NCBI GenBank assembly: GCA_008501635.1
Contig: QQUJ01000015.1
Location: forward strand, 1-35,007
Reading direction: 5' to 3'
DNA from: Pseudomonadota bacterium
GTDB lineage: Bacteria > Pseudomonadota > Gammaproteobacteria > QQUJ01
Length of the DNA: 35,007 nt
Positions 17,958 to 25,919 of this stretch are shown here, in pieces; the first letter of the stretch is position 1, and every line of letters starts with the position of its first letter. The translations under genes and the position numbers were made by a program. The notes below the pieces were generated by a model that saw nothing but the letters and a program-made list of their open reading frames with translations, ran no database searches and had not been told where the DNA came from.

Positions 17958-19105
17958 CGATCAAACCTCGAGCGCCTGTTCAGTACCTGATCATACACAT
18001 CCCCAAGTTGCTCGAGCCGCCGCGCGTGATCGAAGCGAGCTTTAATGTCTTTCCTGCCTCTGATCGCTTTTGTCTTGAATGTCGAAGGATCTGAAAGATA
18101 TTCCTCCAATGCGTTCACCAACACTGAGTGATCATCCGATGGAATAAGCGTTCCAGTCACGCCGTTTTTCACTATCTCACGGGTACCCCCAACATCGGTC
18201 GCGATCACTGGCACCTCCATGAGCAGTGCCTCAAGCACTACGTTTGGCATTCCCTCGGTAACCGACGACTGCACCACCAAGTCCAACTCGTTGTAGATCT
18301 CAACCATGTCCGAACGATAACCAGCGAAAATTACCCGCTCTTGCATTCGGTGGGTGTTTACGAATTGCTCCAACTTCGGCCAATCCGGTCCAATCCCGAA
18401 CAATACAAACCGCAACCCACAATGTCGTTCCAGCAAATCGCGAGCTGCGTTGAGGAAAGGCATCTGCCCCTTTTCCGGACTGAGGCGACCGATATTGGCG
18501 ATTATCAATTCTGATTCGCTGATTCCATTGGCGGTGCGGAATGCACGCGCTGACCGTTTTGGGTGATAGCGCTCTATACGCAATGCGTTGGGAATAACGG
18601 TACATCGCTGCTTCGCTGCCCATGTGCCAAGCTGTGTGCGTGTCTGCTCGGAAACGGCAATGACATGATCTGCTGATCTTAAGATGATTTTGTCTAGAGC
18701 AGTGCTTATACGACCCCTAAAGTCATTGGCAATCCACCCATGCACGGTCGATATCATCGGGAGCCGTAACGCTCGGGCTGCGGCAAAGCCGAACAGGTCG
18801 GACCGGAAATCATGAGTATGAAGGATGTCTGCCTTGTGAGTTCGAGCGACTCTCATTATTTGATTTAAGACACCCGGGTCAAGAGATCGCCGCTCATGAA
18901 TTCGCTCCACCGTCAGGCCGCGCTTATGCGCCTCTCGCTCGTACGCTGTGCTATCGGCATTACCACCGTCAAATACACCGATTACGATGCGACAACGCGT
19001 AGGATCCATAGTCTCGGCGCAGTCCAAAACGGTTCTGCCAGGACCGTCGACCCAAGGTGAATCCCGCAAATCGAGAACAGTAATCAGATTCGATATCTTG
19101 GCCAT
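17939..19105 (-). CDS. Glycosyltransferase family 4
   Basis: The 388-residue GT-B protein has an N-terminal TVLDLRDSPWVDGPGRTVLD glycine turn and the pattern ADILHTHDFRSDLFGFAAA. The hinge is VIPNALRIERYHP, the donor loop IANIGRLSPEKGQ, and the EX7E block EGMPNVVLEALLMEVPVIATDVGG. These are strong, complete signatures of a retaining GT4 enzyme, so an active cytoplasmic sugar transferase is likely. It is co-transcribed with the O-antigen ligase (19-base overlap) and the GT2 gene upstream (96 bp away). It differs from the other GT4 proteins in the window throughout the N-terminal acceptor domain, suggesting a different acceptor. Confidence 0.9.
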   Translation of the reverse strand: MAKISNLITVLDLRDSPWVDGPGRTVLDCAETMDPTRCRIVIGVFDGGNADSTAYEREAHKRGLTVERIHERRSLDPGVLNQIMRVARTHKADILHTHDFRSDLFGFAAARALRLPMISTVHGWIANDFRGRISTALDKIILRSADHVIAVSEQTRTQLGTWAAKQRCTVIPNALRIERYHPKRSARAFRTANGISESELIIANIGRLSPEKGQMPFLNAARDLLERHCGLRFVLFGIGPDWPKLEQFVNTHRMQERVIFAGYRSDMVEIYNELDLVVQSSVTEGMPNVVLEALLMEVPVIATDVGGTREIVKNGVTGTLIPSDDHSVLVNALEEYLSDPSTFKTKAIRGRKDIKARFDHARRLEQLGDVYDQVLNRRSRFDRCFSRG

Positions 19106-19201
19106 GAATGAGATCTGCCCTAGTGATCAATCCGAGTTGATAGAATGGGAAATGATCAAGATGCCTCATCCATGTTCGCCTTATATGTTTTCCCTACCAT
19201 A

Positions 19202-20332
19202 TCATTTGCGCCGCGATGGTTCCCAAATTTCCTGCCGCGTCCCCAAGAGGAACTTGGCCCAAGCAACGGCCACTGCGAGGTTCGCGGCGCTGAAATAGAG
19301 CGGCACTTTCCCTAGAACCCGATCCTGCAGACCCGAGACACGACGCCAAGCCAGGACGGCGACACCATAAAACAGGCACTGCAACATCAGCATAACAAGG
19401 TAAAATGGATGCTTGGCGAGCGCCATACCGCTAAGGAGCAGCAACACTAAAAACAGTGGAACCAACCAGCGTATCACTTTATGAGATAACAGCACCCAAG
19501 CGAATCGACCATAGCGAAGCGGATTCAGGAGCATTCGTTTTTCCCACAACGTCGTCATACCGCGCAGCAAAGTCCGTACTTTCCTACTAAATTCTTCGCC
19601 GGGGTTTCTTACCGCGGACATGATCCCGAAGGCCGCCGGCTCGGTAACCGCACGGTAGCCTGCCTCAACCGTATTAAGGACCGATAAGAAATCGGGTGCC
19701 AATCCATCCACAAAGGGTTGGCACAAATCCCGTCGCTGGGCATAGAACGACCCACTGGCGCCAACGATTGAGCCGATGGCTGACTCCCGGTTGCGGAGAA
19801 ACAGTTCGTAACGCCCGTACAGCCCTTCTCCGCCCCCTTCTGGTATGTGATCTTCACCGCTCACACAGCCCACAGCCGGATCGCCAAATGGCACGACAAT
19901 AGCGCGCAGGGCGTTCGGATCAAGCATGATCGACGAATCGGAAAACACAACGATCTCACCTGTCGCCGCTGTTAACCCGACATTCAAGGCATTAGCCTTA
20001 CCGCGGCGCTCAGCGACCCGAATCAGGGTCAAACGCCCGTCATTGGCGGCAGCTTCCACCACGCTGTCTGTGGCATCCGTAGAACCGTCGGAAACGACGA
20101 TGATCTGCAGCCGTTCCAGGGGATATTCGAGGTTGAGCAGGTTTTCGAGCTTACGGCCGATGACGGTGGCTTCATTGTAGGCCGGTACGATGATCGTGAC
20201 CGAAGGCGTAAAACCAGGTGCAACTCGAACTATGGGCCGAGGCGCAAGTCTCTCTAAAGCCATTAGTATCAGCGGATATCCAAAGTAGGAATAGACTACC
20301 GCCAGCAGCGCAATCCAGAAGACATACTCCAT
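19202..20332 (-). CDS. Membrane glycosyltransferase family 2 (processive-type topology)
   Basis: The 376-residue product has an N-terminal transmembrane helix (about residues 4-25), then a GT-A domain: SVTIIVPAYNEATVIGRKLE, IIVVSDGSTDATD with the DG/D nucleotide site, RRGKANALNVGL and VFSDSSIML (DxS-type metal site). Three C-terminal hydrophobic segments follow (about 285-365). The usual QxxRW motif of processive synthases is replaced by a degenerate RTLLRGMTTLW, so it may add a single sugar rather than build a chain. The start is ATG 20332, with AGGTGA 7 bases upstream. It is the first gene of the minus-strand operon and faces the SGNH gene across the divergent control region. Confidence 0.87.
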   Translation of the reverse strand: MEYVFWIALLAVVYSYFGYPLILMALERLAPRPIVRVAPGFTPSVTIIVPAYNEATVIGRKLENLLNLEYPLERLQIIVVSDGSTDATDSVVEAAANDGRLTLIRVAERRGKANALNVGLTAATGEIVVFSDSSIMLDPNALRAIVVPFGDPAVGCVSGEDHIPEGGGEGLYGRYELFLRNRESAIGSIVGASGSFYAQRRDLCQPFVDGLAPDFLSVLNTVEAGYRAVTEPAAFGIMSAVRNPGEEFSRKVRTLLRGMTTLWEKRMLLNPLRYGRFAWVLLSHKVIRWLVPLFLVLLLLSGMALAKHPFYLVMLMLQCLFYGVAVLAWRRVSGLQDRVLGKVPLYFSAANLAVAVAWAKFLLGTRQEIWEPSRRK

Positions 20333-20481
20333 GGCTCATCACCTGCGAGCGAAACCGCACCACAGCTGCGTGGATCGAGGTAAACAAGGTTTTCGCGCTG
20401 CCTGGTAAATATTGAGCTCGATCCTGCGGTTATGCGGAGGGTGCGGCATTCCTTGATCGTCACCGGAGACAGAAGACAGGG

Positions 20482-20508
20482 ATTCAAGCTCAAGTTGAAT
20501 ATTATCAA
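20482..20508. repeat. Overlapping inverted repeats, possible operator
   Basis: ATTCAA (20482-20487) and TTGAAT (20495-20500) form an inverted repeat with a seven-base spacer. TTGAATATTATCAA (20495-20508) forms a second, imperfect palindrome sharing the TTGAAT half. Both lie in the middle of the divergent region, about 30 bases upstream of a perfect TATAAT. This is a plausible binding site for a dimeric regulator, but no regulator gene is in the window. Confidence 0.35.
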
Positions 20509-20537
20509 AATAAAGAATGACTTTCATCATGTTTTCG

Positions 20538-20543
20538 TATAAT
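20538..20543 (+). promoter_or_regulatory. Consensus -10 element upstream of the SGNH gene
   Basis: TATAAT matches the sigma-70 -10 consensus exactly and lies 43 bases before ATG 20587. At 17 bases upstream the hexamer is GAATGA, a poor -35, so the promoter may need an activator or use a different sigma factor. The inverted repeats at 20482-20508 lie just upstream. Confidence 0.45.
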
Positions 20544-20586
20544 TGAAATTAGGTTACGCTTCCGTCTTCTGCTTATCGGCCGAGCA

Positions 20587-21345
20587 ATGGATATAGTAAA
20601 GCTAATCGAGAAAACCCCTACCACGGAAGATCTGCGCGACGACCTGAAGCGGATCGCGAAGGCGCGGATCTTTTTCGCCCATCAGTCGGTGGGGGGCAAT
20701 GTTGTGGAAGGCCTCCGGGATCTGGCCCAAGTACAGGGTATCCCGCTCAAGATCTTCGAAACCGATCGACCGGGACCTGGCGAAATCCCCATCTTTTGCC
20801 ACACGCGGATCGGACGCAACAGGGACCCCGCGTCGAAGTTCGAACATTTCGCCCGGCTACTCAGGGATGGTATCGGTCAAGACGTCCAGATCGCGATATT
20901 CAAGCTTTGTTACGTGGATGTGACCGTAACTTGCGATAGCGGCGCCCTGAGCGATCGCTACCTGCAGGTATTCGATGATCTGGAGAATACCTATCCACGG
21001 TTGAAATTGGTGCATTGCACCGTGCCGCTGACCGCTCGGCGACGAGGGCTCAAGACTGTCCTGGCACGTGCCATGGGCCGCAGCGATTCGGCAATGGCTG
21101 ACAACCGGGTCCGCACGATATTCAACGACGTTCTGCGAGTCCGGTACGACAGTCACGCCAGCCTGTTCGATCTCGCATACGTGGAAACCGGCCGTGACAA
21201 ATGTCACCGCATTCAACCCGCTACGGAAGCCGAAATACCCGCCTTGAACCCCGCTTATACAGATGACGGTGGCCACCTCAATCGGCATGGACGTAAAATC
21301 GTATCAGAGGAGTTGGTTCGCACACTTGCACGGATCCTGCGGTAA
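20587..21345 (+). CDS. SGNH/GDSL hydrolase-like protein
   Basis: The 252-residue product has no signal peptide or membrane helix. Near the start, RIFFAHQSVGGNVVEGL offers Ser34 in a block I-like context (HQSVG, in place of GDS). Near the end, YTDDGGHLNRHGRKIVSE supplies the SGNH block V Asp227-x-x-His230. The central part has TVPLTARRR after a strand (LKLVHCTVPL). SGNH enzymes in polysaccharide loci add or remove O-acetyl groups or cleave esters; the lack of a signal peptide argues for cytoplasmic action on precursors. It is the first gene of the plus-strand operon, and the FemAB-like gene begins one base after its TAA. The assignment rests on the two end motifs, since the middle is divergent. 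Confidence 0.65.
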   Translation: MDIVKLIEKTPTTEDLRDDLKRIAKARIFFAHQSVGGNVVEGLRDLAQVQGIPLKIFETDRPGPGEIPIFCHTRIGRNRDPASKFEHFARLLRDGIGQDVQIAIFKLCYVDVTVTCDSGALSDRYLQVFDDLENTYPRLKLVHCTVPLTARRRGLKTVLARAMGRSDSAMADNRVRTIFNDVLRVRYDSHASLFDLAYVETGRDKCHRIQPATEAEIPALNPAYTDDGGHLNRHGRKIVSEELVRTLARILR

Positions 21346-21346
21346 T

Positions 21347-22444
21347 ATGCTCTCGCACACTATGGACAAGATGACGTCTGCCACGGAAGGGTTATCCAAC
21401 CCTCATTCCACGCCTGTTCGCGTCGAAACCTTCGACGATCCCCGCCCGGATCGATGGGATGCCTTTCTCGATGAGCACCCGGGAGGCTCCTTCTACCATC
21501 TCCATGGCTGGCAGAGTATCAACCAGAGCCACTTTGGCCACGAAACCTTTTACCTGATAGCGAAGCGTGGCGAGCTTACTCAAGGCGTTCTGCCGCTGGT
21601 GTTGCTGCGCAGCCGGCTGTTTGGCCGCATCCTCTGCTCTTTACCCTTCGTCAATTATGGTGGTGCTGTCGCCGTGGACGCCGAAACAGAGAGATGCCTG
21701 ATTGAGGAGGCCATCGCCATCAGCCAAAGGGTGCGAGCCGACTACCTGGAGGTCCGTTCACCCCATACGCTGGCGATGGATCTGCCGGTCGCTCGACACA
21801 AGGTCAGTATGACGCTGCATCTGGATGCCGATCCTGAGACGGTGTGGAAGGGATTCGCCAGCAAACACCGCACCAACATACGGCGCGTCTACAAACACGG
21901 CGTAGTCGTACAAGCGGGGGGGGCGGAGTTGTTGGGAGAATTCTATCAGGTGATTTCCGAAGCCTGGCGCTCGATGGGTACCCCGATATATCACCGACGT
22001 TATTTTCAGGAGATCATTAGCCACTATCCCAACCGCACACGCATATTCGTTTGCAGACAGGAAAACCGTCCAATTGCCGTTGCATTCAATGGTGAATTCA
22101 ACAAGGTTGTAGAGGGTCTTTGGCTAGGCTCGCGCCCCGAGGCACGGCACTTGCAGGCCAGTTACGTACTCTATTGGGAGATGATCAAGGACGCCTGTGA
22201 ACGCGGCCTTTCACGCTTTCACCTGGGGCGTTCCACAACCGAATCCGGCGGTGAGAGCTTTAAACGGAAATGGAACGCCGAATCACGGCCACTGCACTGG
22301 TACTATTACATGCCGCAGGGCGGACACATACCTCAACTCAACGTGAATAACCCTAAATATCGCCTGGCAATATCAACCTGGCGACGACTCCCGTTGTGGG
22401 TCACCACCCTGATCGGGCCATGGATCGCGCGGAGTATTCCCTAG
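21347..22444 (+). CDS. FemAB-like protein of the XrtA/PEP-CTERM-associated family (GNAT fold)
   Basis: The 365-residue product starts at ATG 21347, one base after the preceding stop. It reads GGSFYHLHGWQSINQSHFGHE, then QGVLPLVLLRSRLFGRILCSLPFVNYGG, and ends with LGRSTTESGGESFKRKWNAE, PLHWYYYMPQGGHIPQLNVNNPKYRL and RLPLWVTTLIGPWIARSIP. This order, especially the 'LGRST...FKRKW' and 'NNPKYRL...LIGP' parts, is what I know from FemAB-related proteins found with exosortase A loci. FemAB relatives transfer aminoacyl or acyl groups to amines; the true substrate in exosortase loci is not known. The longer frame from 21263 would overlap the SGNH gene by more than 80 bases and is rejected. It lies directly before the DegT aminotransferase gene, which could supply the amine. 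Confidence 0.85.
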   Translation: MLSHTMDKMTSATEGLSNPHSTPVRVETFDDPRPDRWDAFLDEHPGGSFYHLHGWQSINQSHFGHETFYLIAKRGELTQGVLPLVLLRSRLFGRILCSLPFVNYGGAVAVDAETERCLIEEAIAISQRVRADYLEVRSPHTLAMDLPVARHKVSMTLHLDADPETVWKGFASKHRTNIRRVYKHGVVVQAGGAELLGEFYQVISEAWRSMGTPIYHRRYFQEIISHYPNRTRIFVCRQENRPIAVAFNGEFNKVVEGLWLGSRPEARHLQASYVLYWEMIKDACERGLSRFHLGRSTTESGGESFKRKWNAESRPLHWYYYMPQGGHIPQLNVNNPKYRLAISTWRRLPLWVTTLIGPWIARSIP

Positions 22445-22460
22445 GAGACGGGCAGAACCG

Positions 22461-23669
22461 ATGAGCTATCTCGCACCCGCCGGCACGCCGATCAGCGCCT
22501 CGGACTTATGGCGTTGGTTGTACAGCCTCTCGGGCGCTACGAACGAGATGACACAGTTTCGCCAGACCCTGAGGCAGACGCTGCAACTTGCGGGCTGCGA
22601 GTTTGTCTCCTCGGGACGGGCCGGCATGACGTTGTTGCTCCGAACACTCCATCGAATTCGTGGCGAAACTCTACGCAATGAGGTCGTGGTACCCGGTTAC
22701 ACCTGCTACTCGGTTCCCGGATCAATAGAGAAAGCCGGACTCAAGGTGCGCGTCTGCGATATCGATCCTGTGTCACTCAGTTACGACCTGGAACAGTTGC
22801 GAAGCACCGATTTCTCGCGGGTACTGGCGATCGTCACTGCCAACCTCTACGGCATTCCCAATGACCTGCCCGCCATCGAGGCCATTGCGGCGAAACAGAA
22901 TGTCTTTCTGGTTGACGATGCGGCCCAGGCGCTTGGTGCGACCATGGCGGGGCGGTGGGTCGGCACCTTTGGCGACATCGGCCTGTTCAGCCTCGACAAG
23001 GGTAAAAACATCACCTCCCTGCAAGGCGGCATCCTCGTCACGAAACACCCCGCGATCGCTGAACCTCTGGCCGCAGCTGTCGGACGCCTTCCGCAGACCT
23101 CCAAGGTTACGACTCTCAGCTATGCAGCCAAGCTCCTGTTTTATGCTGCGCTGCTACATCCGACCCGTTATGGCATGGTGCGAAAGCTTCCCTTCCTCGA
23201 ACTGGGAAAAACTCCCTACACTACCGAGTATCCCCTTTGCGGTCTTAGTCCTGTACTGGGTGCGATGGCTCACCTGCTCTTCCAGCGCCTCGATGCTATT
23301 ACCGCGGCGCGGCGCGCAAACGGTCGCGCCCTTATAGAGGCACTTGCCGATTTACCCAACCTCCAACCAGTGATACCGCCACAGACCGCAGAACCTGTCT
23401 ACTTACGGCTGCCGATCCTTGCGGAGACTCCCCGTCAACGCGATTCCCTCCTGAATGCACTAGATGCGGCAGGAATTGGTGCCACTCCCTCCTATCCGGC
23501 TGCCGTGGCAGATATCCCGGATTTACAGGGCCGTCTGGCACCGGGGAGCTACGATACGCCCGCTGCACGCGACGTAGCCGCGCGTATCATCACCCTCCCC
23601 ACGCATCCCTATGTAACCTCCGACCATATCCGTCAAGTCCGTGGCTGCCTCAAACCCCTCCAGGCCTGA
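22461..23669 (+). CDS. DegT/DnrJ/EryC1/StrS family PLP aminotransferase
   Basis: The 402-residue product has the family pattern throughout. It contains FVSSGRAGMTLLL (phosphate-side Ser/Gly loop), VVVPGYTCYSVPGSI, NLYGIPNDLPAIEAIA, LVDDAAQALGA (the Asp that contacts the PLP ring), GDIGLFSLDKGKNITSLQGG (catalytic Lys182 by alignment with the 'KNLTTGEGG' motif) and a C-terminal small domain. Such enzymes place an amino group on a nucleotide keto sugar. RBS-like GGAG lies about 12 bases before ATG 22461. Its 3' end overlaps the start of the next GNAT gene by 29 bases. The local GC content is visibly higher than in the flanks of the window. The product sugar is unknown; the adjacent acyltransferases suggest it is then N-acylated. 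Confidence 0.88.
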   Translation: MSYLAPAGTPISASDLWRWLYSLSGATNEMTQFRQTLRQTLQLAGCEFVSSGRAGMTLLLRTLHRIRGETLRNEVVVPGYTCYSVPGSIEKAGLKVRVCDIDPVSLSYDLEQLRSTDFSRVLAIVTANLYGIPNDLPAIEAIAAKQNVFLVDDAAQALGATMAGRWVGTFGDIGLFSLDKGKNITSLQGGILVTKHPAIAEPLAAAVGRLPQTSKVTTLSYAAKLLFYAALLHPTRYGMVRKLPFLELGKTPYTTEYPLCGLSPVLGAMAHLLFQRLDAITAARRANGRALIEALADLPNLQPVIPPQTAEPVYLRLPILAETPRQRDSLLNALDAAGIGATPSYPAAVADIPDLQGRLAPGSYDTPAARDVAARIITLPTHPYVTSDHIRQVRGCLKPLQA

Positions 23670-24801
23670 GCGACCATCCGGTCACTCCATCGAGGCGTCA
23701 GCAGGGCTGCGCACCCACGTATCGCGGCGGCTGCCCGATATTCCGTTTACTCCCGAAGAGTGGAATCAACTCGCGGAGGGTTCATCCACAACGACCGTTT
23801 TTCAGACTTACGAATGGTTTGAAGGTTGGTGGAACAGCTTCGGACAAGACGGTCAGCTACTGCTGATTTCGGTATTTCGGGATGATGCACTGCTGGGCTT
23901 CGCACCACTCATGCGCCGCCCATCGTTTTTGAGTTTTGTTGCCGATACTCACTCCGACTACCTTGATTTCATCACTGGCGACAATGGGCCGTTGGTGCTT
24001 CGAGAGGTACTCAGGCATTTGATTCATCATGAGCGCTCCTGGTCGGAACTGCATCTCAGAAATATCCCTGCCTCAAGTCCTACTGTCGCGCTGCTCGAAT
24101 CGTTCTCAGTCAATGAGGATCTTTTGCTGCTGAGGGGAACCGATATGCCGTGTTTCTTGCTACAGGTTGACGGAAGTGAGGAAGACGTTCGACAGCGGGT
24201 AAGCAAGTACAGTCTCAGGCGCGCCAGCAACTATTTTAGCCGCCAAGGTCATCTCACCGTACGGACGGTTGATTCTGTTTCTGAGGGGCAGCAACTCCTA
24301 CCTGTTTTCTTCGATCAGCATATTCGGCGATGGTCGACGACGGGCACCCCCAGCCTGTTTCATGAAACGCAGAATCGGCATTTTTACAGTGAGTTGATCA
24401 CGCAGCTACTACCTCGCGGGTGGTTGCATCTATCCGTCGCCGAACTGGACGAACAACCCATCGCATTTCATTTTGGATTTGACCACGCGGGTACAATAAC
24501 CTGGTACAAACCCTCATTTGATCCCGATCACGCAGCACACTCACCGGGCAAACTCATACTGAGTCACCTCATGAACTGCGCTCTGGACAGCAATCGATCC
24601 AAGTTGGACTTTACGATCGGCGCAGAACCCTTCAAGGAGCGCTATTGCGATACGCAACGAGTCAACACTCAATACCGCGTATTCCGATCACGAATTGGGT
24701 ACTTCAATGCGCTGACGAGGGATCACGCTTATCGCAGCATACGTTGGATAGTACGAAGACTGAGACTTGCGCCTTGGCTGCATCATTGGAGACACGAATG
24801 A
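23641..24801 (+). CDS. GNAT/FemAB-like acyltransferase (BioF2-like)
   Basis: The 386-residue product contains FQTYEWFEGWWNSFGQDGQ, a helix-loop often found at the start of BioF2-like (Acetyltransf_6) proteins. It continues with RVSKYSLRRASNYFSRQG and the core acyl-CoA-binding region LHLSVAELDEQPIAFHFGF. The last part reads GKLILSHLMNCALDSNRSKLDFTIGAEPFKERYC, where 'DFTIGAEPFKERY' is a family signature. It starts at GTG 23641, inside the end of the aminotransferase gene, and its TGA overlaps the next ATG. It probably N-acylates an amino sugar. A neighbouring Met start is not available, so the exact N-terminus is uncertain. Confidence 0.8.
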   Translation: MAASNPSRPERPSGHSIEASAGLRTHVSRRLPDIPFTPEEWNQLAEGSSTTTVFQTYEWFEGWWNSFGQDGQLLLISVFRDDALLGFAPLMRRPSFLSFVADTHSDYLDFITGDNGPLVLREVLRHLIHHERSWSELHLRNIPASSPTVALLESFSVNEDLLLLRGTDMPCFLLQVDGSEEDVRQRVSKYSLRRASNYFSRQGHLTVRTVDSVSEGQQLLPVFFDQHIRRWSTTGTPSLFHETQNRHFYSELITQLLPRGWLHLSVAELDEQPIAFHFGFDHAGTITWYKPSFDPDHAAHSPGKLILSHLMNCALDSNRSKLDFTIGAEPFKERYCDTQRVNTQYRVFRSRIGYFNALTRDHAYRSIRWIVRRLRLAPWLHHWRHE

Positions 24802-25919
24802 AGGTATCGGTCGTTATACCGACCTACAATCGCGCCGACATGGTTGTGGGCGCTATTGATAGCGTGTTGACACAATCGATGGGCAGCCTGGAGATAATAG
24901 TGGTGGATGACGGTTCCACCGATAACACCACTCGGGCCCTGCTACCCTATAGAAATCGCATCAACTACATCTACACGAAGAATCAGGGTCCCGCCAGTGC
25001 CCGCAATCGTGGAATGCTTGCTGCCAAGGGCGAATACATCGCTTACCTGGATTCGGATGACATTTACCGCCCATTTAAACTTGCTTTGCAATGTGGCTTA
25101 CTGGATCAGCACCCGGACGTCGGTATGGTTTATACAGAGTTTTCAGGATTTGACGACGACGGTTACTATGACGAATGGCACCTACGCCACTATCACGCCT
25201 CCGCTTATAGCCGAGGCGGTATCACCTATGAAAAGATATTCAATGAAAGTGTACCCTTGATCGACACAGAATACGGTCGCAAGGCTCTGGCTGGAAGCGA
25301 CTCTGATTGGTTGAATCGGCGTGCGTGGTTCGGCCCACTCTACGATCAATACCTCTTTAACACCCTGGTATTTACCAACAGCATGGTATTCCGTCGATCA
25401 CTGCTGGAATCAGTAGGCCTACAGGAACCCAAATTCGGTATGTTTCACGACCTCGAGTTCGCCTTGCGTCTGTGCCGTGAGGCAACCGCCGCCTTTATCG
25501 ATGCACCCACTTACCTGTTGCGCTATCACCCCGGACAGATATCGGGAACACATAGTCACGATTTCGCCCGGCTAATGATTAACAAGCAACGGGATCTACT
25601 GCGGGTATTCCGCGCTCACACGCGATCCAGTTCCAAAGCGACGGCCATCGACCCATCTCGCACGGAACAACAGATTGCGCGTCTCTGCCGCGCTGTAGCC
25701 ATGCCGTTGCTGGCCTATGATCAAGGTGGGTCGCACGAAAATCGCTATTATCCGCGCCGTGCGCGACGATATCTTCAAGCCTGCACCCGCGCCGGCTACT
25801 CGGAACGCGCGCTTTGGGCGCTCTCTTTCATGCCGCATATCGTGCGGCGTGCAGGTTTCAAGCTCATGCGCATGACTGCCGCCGCACGGCAGCACCGCAC
25901 GCTCAGCCCGATGAAATGA
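24798..25919 (+). CDS. Glycosyltransferase family 2
   Basis: The 373-residue GT-A enzyme opens with MKVSVVIPTYNRADMVVGAID and continues with LEIIVVDDGSTDNTTRAL, NQGPASARNRGML and YIAYLDSDDIYRP (the DxD metal site). A conserved acceptor part follows, including FTNSMVFRRSLLESVG and FHDLEFALRL (the catalytic-base Glu/Asp region). The ATG at 24798 overlaps the preceding stop (ATGA), with GGAG about 8 bases upstream. The in-frame extension from 24645 lies inside the GNAT gene and is not needed. It ends with a basic tail. It probably adds one sugar to the repeat unit. Confidence 0.9.
   Translation: MKVSVVIPTYNRADMVVGAIDSVLTQSMGSLEIIVVDDGSTDNTTRALLPYRNRINYIYTKNQGPASARNRGMLAAKGEYIAYLDSDDIYRPFKLALQCGLLDQHPDVGMVYTEFSGFDDDGYYDEWHLRHYHASAYSRGGITYEKIFNESVPLIDTEYGRKALAGSDSDWLNRRAWFGPLYDQYLFNTLVFTNSMVFRRSLLESVGLQEPKFGMFHDLEFALRLCREATAAFIDAPTYLLRYHPGQISGTHSHDFARLMINKQRDLLRVFRAHTRSSSKATAIDPSRTEQQIARLCRAVAMPLLAYDQGGSHENRYYPRRARRYLQACTRAGYSERALWALSFMPHIVRRAGFKLMRMTAAARQHRTLSPMK

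Larger units (their letters stand above)
20333..20586. promoter_or_regulatory. Divergent control region for the two main operons
   Basis: These 254 bases separate the start codons of the minus-strand eight-gene run and the plus-strand run. The middle is AT-rich and has overlapping inverted repeats (20482-20508) and a perfect TATAAT on the plus strand. On the minus strand GATAAT/TAATAT matches occur around the same repeats. This is the obvious place for joint regulation of both halves of the locus. Confidence 0.5.

Noticed and set aside
20857-21288. 143-codon minus-strand frame
   Set aside because: Antisense to the SGNH-like gene; no family features.
22861-23337. 158-codon plus-strand frame
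   Set aside because: An alternative frame of the DegT gene; its composition reflects the GC-rich codons of the real frame.
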